A DNA stretch of 64,000 nt. Source: Blasia pusilla (Eukaryota > Marchantiophyta > Marchantiopsida > Blasiales). Within the stretch, counting starts at the first letter, position 1; every line of letters starts with the position of its first letter. The DNA is taken from NCBI GenBank assembly GCA_050084515.1, contig CM114271.1, forward strand, positions 26,722,001-26,786,000, given 5' to 3'. The position numbers were made by a program, and so were the translations under genes. Below the pieces are notes generated by a model, which had not been told where the DNA came from, did not search any database, and saw nothing but the letters and a program-made list of their open reading frames with translations. Below, piece after piece: positions 58,184-64,000 of the stretch.

Positions 58184-58399
58184 TTCTCCTCCTGCAAATT
58201 CCCTCCTCTGTCTGACTGTCGCAGAACTTTTAAGTGGAGACAGATTCCCCGATTTTATGCAGAAACAAATGCTCACAGACAGATTCTCGGACTCTCCCTT
58301 GAACCGAAGACGCAACAATCACAAACACACAGAGAGGGAGATGAGAGCAGAGAACGCAACCAAATCGGAAAACCAAAACGCAAGACTGCAGCAGTGAGG

Positions 58400-61300
58400 T
58401 CTGGACACTGTCATGACTGTGAGCTTACTAGGGCGTCTCAATTAGCCCTGAGGAAGTCCTCATTCCCGTGCTTTCAAACAATTGTTTTTTTTTTCCCCTA
58501 AAAATAAGTCAATTAAGAATAAAACCGATACGTTTGAAACGAGTGTCTTTTTCCAACCGTATCTCTTTTTCAATGGCCAAGAGAGTATCATTAGAAGAAA
58601 ACGTTTATGAAACTAGTAAACCTGAACCTCTCCCCACCCTTCGTTTGAATGGTAAAAATATATAAAAATTTGTATTTTTAGTTTTAATGTATTCCATTGA
58701 AAGAGGTGTTATGGCACATTCACAAAATGTTATTTTAAAATTTTTATTTGAGGTCTTAAAAAAATGATGGAAATTTCATCATAAGTATGTGAAGGTGTGA
58801 GTATGTGAGTATTTCCCCCTTTTCTTTTCACAAACGGCATGGGAAAAGAAAAGGGGTAAACCCTTGCTATCCTCTCCTCAAGACATATATAAAATACTAT
58901 ATATCTATATTACAGTATTTTTTTTAAAATAATTTTTTTTTCATGAGAGATGAAATGAGAAAATATTTGATGTTTTAATCTGTGGGGAATATATTAATTC
59001 TCTTGGAGGGCAAAGGATATACACGAGAGTAATTTAAAATAAGAATTGTACATTATTCCAACAAGGAACATAGTAAAGGCTATGGTTGTAACAAGGAGTT
59101 AGTTGCCCAAATGGAACTCCATATTGAGACGTCCCACTAATTACTTTAGGGGTTCCCACTTTTTCTTTGCTCGCTGCCGAATGTGGCCTTGGTTTTCGTG
59201 GCACGAGATCGAGAATCCGGAAGTTAGTCGGAAGAACTCACATTTTGATGAAACCATATTTTGCACATCATGCTCTGCTTTCCACTGCCAATTTCATATG
59301 AGCCTATGCCTAAGTATGAAGTCCTTTGTACTTGGCCATGTCTCCAAGAGCATACGTGTCCTCTTTTCATCTCCAACCATGAGGCTAGATAAGTGATTAT
59401 TTTGTTCTTCGACCATCTATCCTTGTTACGACATCTAATTCATGCATAACAATGTCTAGGTGTGAAATTTGGGATTTTGAGTCCCTCTCCTTGTACTTCC
59501 GATGGATTCTCTCGTCTCCTTTTATTCAGGTCTTGCTAATTCTAAATAGTTGGCTATGCTTAGCTTATAGAGCTCTAAATATTGCACAATTTTGAGGGTT
59601 GAGGACGTTTGGAAGAATGCCAAAGTGCGACATAAAGCTCCTTCCCATGCTTTGTGCAAAGGAGTAGAATTGCTAGTGAAAGGAGTACATCGAGTTCTTA
59701 TTCAAGGAAATGAATAGGGAGCATTCTTTTGGATTGAGTCCAAACTAGAAGTAGGGGATGCCAAGGTCCCTTATATTTGGAGAATTTGCTTACCCATCAA
59801 GTTCAAAATTTTTAGAAGTAGTCTAAAAGCTTTTAACTACCTCCAAAAGAAGATATTTTTTCATTAAAAAACTAGCAAATGCATGAAAATTATAACATAA
59901 AAAAAACTCATATAAGGCCAAGAAAGATCAAAAGAAGACCAACGTTAGAAATATAAAAGGAATGAAAAAAAATTCAAGTTAAATTGAAACCATAAAAAAA
60001 TAAAAAAATAGAGCATCAAAACCAAAAGTTATTTAATAAGTTAGGTAATTAATGGATGACCAATTATGAATAGATGATGAAATGAGTCTTCCATTCACAA
60101 TCGATCAATCATTTGGGATAAAGGGATGCCCACACTTGTTTTAAGGACTCTTTTTTGGCATGAAGTGCTACTTTGTGAGTGGTACCATTAATTTCTTGCT
60201 AGTGAATGTTGTACGAGTGTCTTGTGAGGCTTTTACAAATATATTGGTCTTTGCAAGTGGGTTTTTTTGGTAAGTGTTCCTTATTTACAAGTCCTTAAAG
60301 CTACATTGGAATCCTAAATAAATGGCAATATGTTTTATGAGTCTACTTTGAATCCAAATTAGTTATTATTCACAAAATGGCATTTTTCGCAAGTGCGCGG
60401 ATTGGCAAGGAACTCCCACGTGTACGATTAGGACTTGTAAAATTATTCATATGCTTTCAAGTCATGTGGCTTGAGCTTTGCCCTAGTCATTTCAACAATA
60501 TGTCTTTTTGATATGGATGATGCTTCGGAGGGTAAACAAAGTGTGGTGGAGCTCTACCATGATAAGAATGATAACGCATGGAATTCCAATAATGTCGAAG
60601 ACGTTCTTTTCTCCCATGTTCCATAGGAAATTTTGATTGTGGGATTATCAAAAGGTGTCGATGGTTGTGTTAATAAGTTTGAAGCAAATTTAGGAAGATT
60701 CTACATGTCCAATTTATTGCATGTTCACTATCAAAATGTTTAATTTGAGTTAGAATATTTCTTGTTGTAGTTGTAATGCAAAATATCCTATATCACAAAA
60801 AAAATCCATGATTTCAAGATTGAGGAGTTTTTACACTATAACATAGTGGGATAAGAAAAATGGAAGATGAGTACATATAATAGACGTTATTCAAGACATA
60901 TGTACATAGATTCAAAGACCAACAAAGATTTCAATAAAAATATGCCAAAGAGTAAGATTCTTTATCTCCAAAATCCTTGAAATGAGGTTTATACAATGGA
61001 TTTCTATTTGTAGCTAACAAATATATCTTTCCTATCTCTATAATTTGAGTTGCAATAGTCAAAATATATAAATCTTCCTTCCACCCTCAAGATCCCACCG
61101 CAAATGGAGTTTCTTATGGCAACCCTCTACCCACTCCTACTGAGCATTACCATCTTGGCAAGGACCACACATGATTAGATATAGTTGGAAATTTTCCCAT
61201 ATTGTATATAGTTACCATCTATGTAATAATGTTGATGGATGTCCTTCACACTTCATATAATTAGAAGGAAGAAGCCCTCTTCACCATTTCCCTCCATTTA

Positions 61301-61760
61301 AAATAGGAATCTAATGCACCAACACGGGGGAACAAAGTAGGTTAGTCATTCTCATCACTATGATTTCCCATGAATATCCTACTAAGCAAAAGACTTAAAG
61401 TATGGTATGAGGGCCCGTATTAAACTGTTTGACTATATATTGGCTATCCCATGCTTCCACCATCACATCACATTCCATGTAACACTCTTTTGAACTACTA
61501 ACCATGTTGACAAGCCCACACCTCTGAATAACATTATGAATATTCTTATGTATCCAAACTCAAAGTCACATCTCTTAGCTTCATGTTTGAGTGACGTGTT
61601 GCCTAATATAAGATTAATGCGTACTCACACTATCTTGTGACTACTCTATTCATTGCTGAGTTTTTGGCATGGTGAGGCCAACATGAACTCTAGCACATAG
61701 CCGACCATTTCTTGGATGAGGCTTTAAATATCATCTCAAGTCACCCTCAAAAGTTATACC
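58400..61760. other. AT-rich gene-poor stretch
   Basis: Very AT-rich with poly-A/T runs. The longest frame, 59103-59396, has no recognisable motif. I see no RNA gene or complete transposon here. Confidence 0.45.
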
Positions 61761-61779
61761 TGTATCTTTTATAATTTTC

Positions 61780-62545
61780 GTGTGCATACATATCGCTACA
61801 CAACATACATCGCTGGTCACATCTACACCACATAACATTGATCTTCCCCACACACAGGTCGATCCACACATGTACAAAAATCAACTAATACATATACATG
61901 GAGATCACACAACAAAAATAAAGAGTAGTAAAAATGGCACACCCGGCCTAAAACTCCACTCCTCAATCTACATCGACATATCGAGCCTCGTCCACCATGT
62001 GCTATCAAGGAATCCGGACGCTAGCACCCTAGTCCTATCTCACACACATACAAGAAAGGTGCTCCAACGTCCCAACATGAGAAAGATGGCTTAGGAAATC
62101 CATCTTCCTCTCTTATATAGGGTTGGGAAGAGCCAAAAGGCTTTTCCCCTAAAAATAGCCCTCCCCTTGGTAACTTGCGCGCACAAGTTACCAAGGGCAA
62201 GTGACCTGGTCAACAAGTCACCCGGTTGTGAAAGACCTCAACATGAAAGTTTTCCGAAATGACGTTCCTTACACAATAGACCTATCCTCAACCTCATCCG
62301 ACACCGTGGGACAAAGTTACACTCAAGATAGTCCACTGGCTCCTACGCCCTATCCACGATAGATCTCGGCCTATCGGCTACTCATATGTGACAGCTGTCG
62401 TGCGCATACATATCGCTACACAACATATATCGTTGGTCATATCTACACCACACAACACCGATCTTTCCGACACACGGGTCAATCCACACATGTACAAAAA
62501 TCAACTCATACATATACATGGAGATCACGCAACCGCCCCCCTAGC
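61780..62545 (-). mobile_element. 3' LTR of the right gypsy element
   Basis: Homologous to 13903-14612 in inverse orientation. A block of about 140 bp ('cacatgtacaaaaatcaact', 'catatacatggagatcac') occurs at both ends, about 61780-61915 and 62397-62530. Between them, on the minus strand, lie a TATATAAG box (+ strand about 62113-62120) and two stem-loops (62125-62148 and 62164-62197). The polypurine tract 'ctaggggggcgg' (minus strand, about 62535-62546) precedes it. Confidence 0.65.
62125..62197 (-). promoter_or_regulatory. Two stem-loops upstream of the LTR TATA box, right copy
   Basis: Stem I at 62164-62197 has 14-bp perfect arms 'cccttggtaacttg' and 'caagttaccaaggg' with loop 'cgcgca'. Stem II at 62125-62148 has arms 'gggaagagcc' and 'ggcttttccc' with loop 'aaaa'. 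They lie at equivalent positions to the stems at 14245-14262 and 14289-14310. Confidence 0.6.
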
Positions 62546-62549
62546 TGGC

Positions 62550-64000
62550 ACTTGGATCCCCCCAACTCCAGATAGAAAATATCACATCCCTCTCTTACAT
62601 GATCTACTACCCTATACACATCTCGGACACATCCATCGTCCCGTGGGAACCACATCAAGAGGGGGGGTCAGATATGACATATGCCACCCTCGAGAACAAC
62701 CATCACATACCAACATGGTGGCTGCATCCCTTGCAGATCCGCACAACATACACCTCAAGCCTCTGCGGTACCACTATCAAGCTCGGATCCACCATCCCAT
62801 CTACGTTCGGAAGATGACATGGCGCTCAATTCCGCACATGATCCTTCCAAACCATACCATCCCGTCCCATCCCTGACGCCAAGGATTCCTGCCGACTAAA
62901 GCGATAACCCATAGCCAACCATGGCAATTGTAGGTCCTACTCCCTCAATTGTCCCCGTTGCAAGCCATGCTTGCGCAATCCTCTCTTCACCGTCTGTACC
63001 ACTCTCTCCGCCAACCCATCCGCCTCAGGATGATCTCAGGACGTGGTGTGGTGATCTATCAGCGCCTGATCACACAAGGCATGAAACTCTCCCCTGAACT
63101 CGGTACCCTGGTCAGTCAACACCTCCGTCGGTGCACCAAAGTGACTAAGCACACAATCTAGAAACGCATAAGCTGTTCCCTCGCTCGCCCTGTCTGGAAG
63201 TGCCACCAACTCTATCCACTTGGAGAAATGCTCCACCATAACCAACACATACCTATGATGACGCCCCGTCAATGGCAAAGGTCCCGCAAAGTCTAAACTC
63301 CACCGATAACCTAAACCCGTAATCGGCAAAGGATGTAACTGCGGAGTGGGAGCATTGAAGGATGCTCGCACTCTATCACATACCATACATCTAGCCACAA
63401 ACTGCTGTACCCCACTATGCATGTCGCGCCTCCAAGAGTGAACTGGAGTAAGTTGTAAGTACGCTTTACTCCAAAATGTTCCAACTCCTCATGGGCATGT
63501 CGCACTACACTTGCTCGCTGGGAAGGATGAGGTACCACTCGTATCCTATCATCTCCCCATACCCGCAAAATATAAGTCCCCTCCCACCTGAACCTCCTGG
63601 CTCTCTGAAGGATCCGATCCCGCTCTCTAGCACTCAATGTACTCACTATGACGCCAGTGCGCAAGAACTCCACAACCTCCACGTCGTCATGGATATCACG
63701 ATCACGTGTCGCCTCCTCACTAACCTCCGGATCCAAAGACTCATCATCCAACCCCACCACTGGAGTCGTCACCTGTGGCTGACCTGCCATAGTCAACCAA
63801 CAAAGTTAGGCAGATGCATGCCAATCAGGCATCGTCTCCTCATCACTCTCTCCGTGCCATCGAGCTCCTGTGTCGTCTCTCAGACTCGGACATGGGTTAC
63901 GACTCAACCCATCCGCATCCTGGTTCAGCCGACCTGGCCTATGAACCACCTCAAAGTCATACTCCTATAGTAATAGAGCTCACCTGGCAAGCTTTCTCGT
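62550..64000 (-). pseudogene. pol: Ty3/gypsy pol fragment: RNase H end and integrase, runs off the right edge
   Basis: Read on the minus strand. At 63887-63965 is EYDFEVVHRPGRLNQDADGL followed by SRNP, the end of RNase H. At about 63480-63530 is VVRHAHEELEHFGVKRTYN, the His pair of the integrase zinc domain, and after a one-base frameshift near 63435 is CMVCDRVRAS, the Cys pair. At about 63250-63330 is YRWSLDFAGPLPLTGRHHRY with the first catalytic Asp. At about 63080-63125 is LTDQGTEFRGEFHALCD with the second. After a stop near 63036 the frame continues as RVVQTVKRGLRKHGLQRGQL and DLQLPWLAMGYRFSRQ. Frameshifts and stops show the copy is dead. Integrase inserts element DNA into the host genome. 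Confidence 0.85.

Noticed and set aside
62388-62876. 162-codon + strand frame and its neighbours
   Set aside because: It is the antisense of the gypsy LTR and integrase tail. Its peptide recurs in other LTR copies only because the DNA repeats.
1-64000. CRISPR arrays, bacterial operons, rRNA genes
   Set aside because: No regularly spaced repeats, no ribosome-binding-site-led gene clusters and no rRNA sequence seen. Introns and transposons show plant nuclear DNA.

Overview
The window is nuclear DNA from a land plant. Genes have GT-AG introns, several products are plastid or mitochondrial, and the intergenic space is full of plant-type transposons (Ty3/gypsy, Helitron-like, TTA/TAA-duplicating MITEs, non-LTR 3' ends). 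A gene with a MinC C-terminal domain, a family I believe seed plants have lost, and a coiled-coil protein with Sfi1-like tryptophan motifs together suggest a bryophyte, lycophyte or fern rather than a seed plant. That placement is inference.

Layout. 1-1,640 is GC-rich with no supportable gene. 1,685-5,650 holds a non-LTR fragment and an AT-rich tract that recurs at about 41.5-43.7 kb. 5,700-8,050 has two unrecognised degenerate coding regions. 9,788-10,136 is a second copy of the non-LTR fragment. 11,205-14,612 is a decayed Ty3/gypsy element on the + strand with gag, a zinc knuckle, aspartic protease, a short remnant of a cytosine-5 DNA methyltransferase domain, and an LTR. 14.6-21.5 kb is AT-rich and gene-poor.

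21.6-39.7 kb is the gene-dense core: a MinC-domain gene (-) with membrane-protein exons behind it, ERG28 (+) diverging from it, a 1,341-residue coiled-coil gene in eight exons (+), and mitoribosomal protein mS34 in three exons (-). 40.1-51.6 kb is again AT-rich, with a MITE, Helitron-like ends, the repeated AT-rich block, a decayed minus-strand coding region and perfect foldbacks. 52,780-54,387 is an intronless Ariadne-type RBR E3 ligase (+). 56,909-58,183 is plastid IspF (-). 61.8-64.0 kb is a second gypsy element (-) with LTR, integrase and the end of RNase H, running off the right edge.

The host genes are housekeeping and functionally unrelated: plastid isoprenoid synthesis, sterol synthesis in the ER, mitochondrial translation, ubiquitin ligation, and probably plastid division. 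Exon joins for ERG28, mS34, the coiled-coil gene and the last three exons of IspF were worked out base by base and keep frame. The most unusual signals are the methyltransferase motif in the gypsy element, hairpins in its LTR that appear conserved by compensatory change, the MinC-domain gene, and the Sfi1-like protein.
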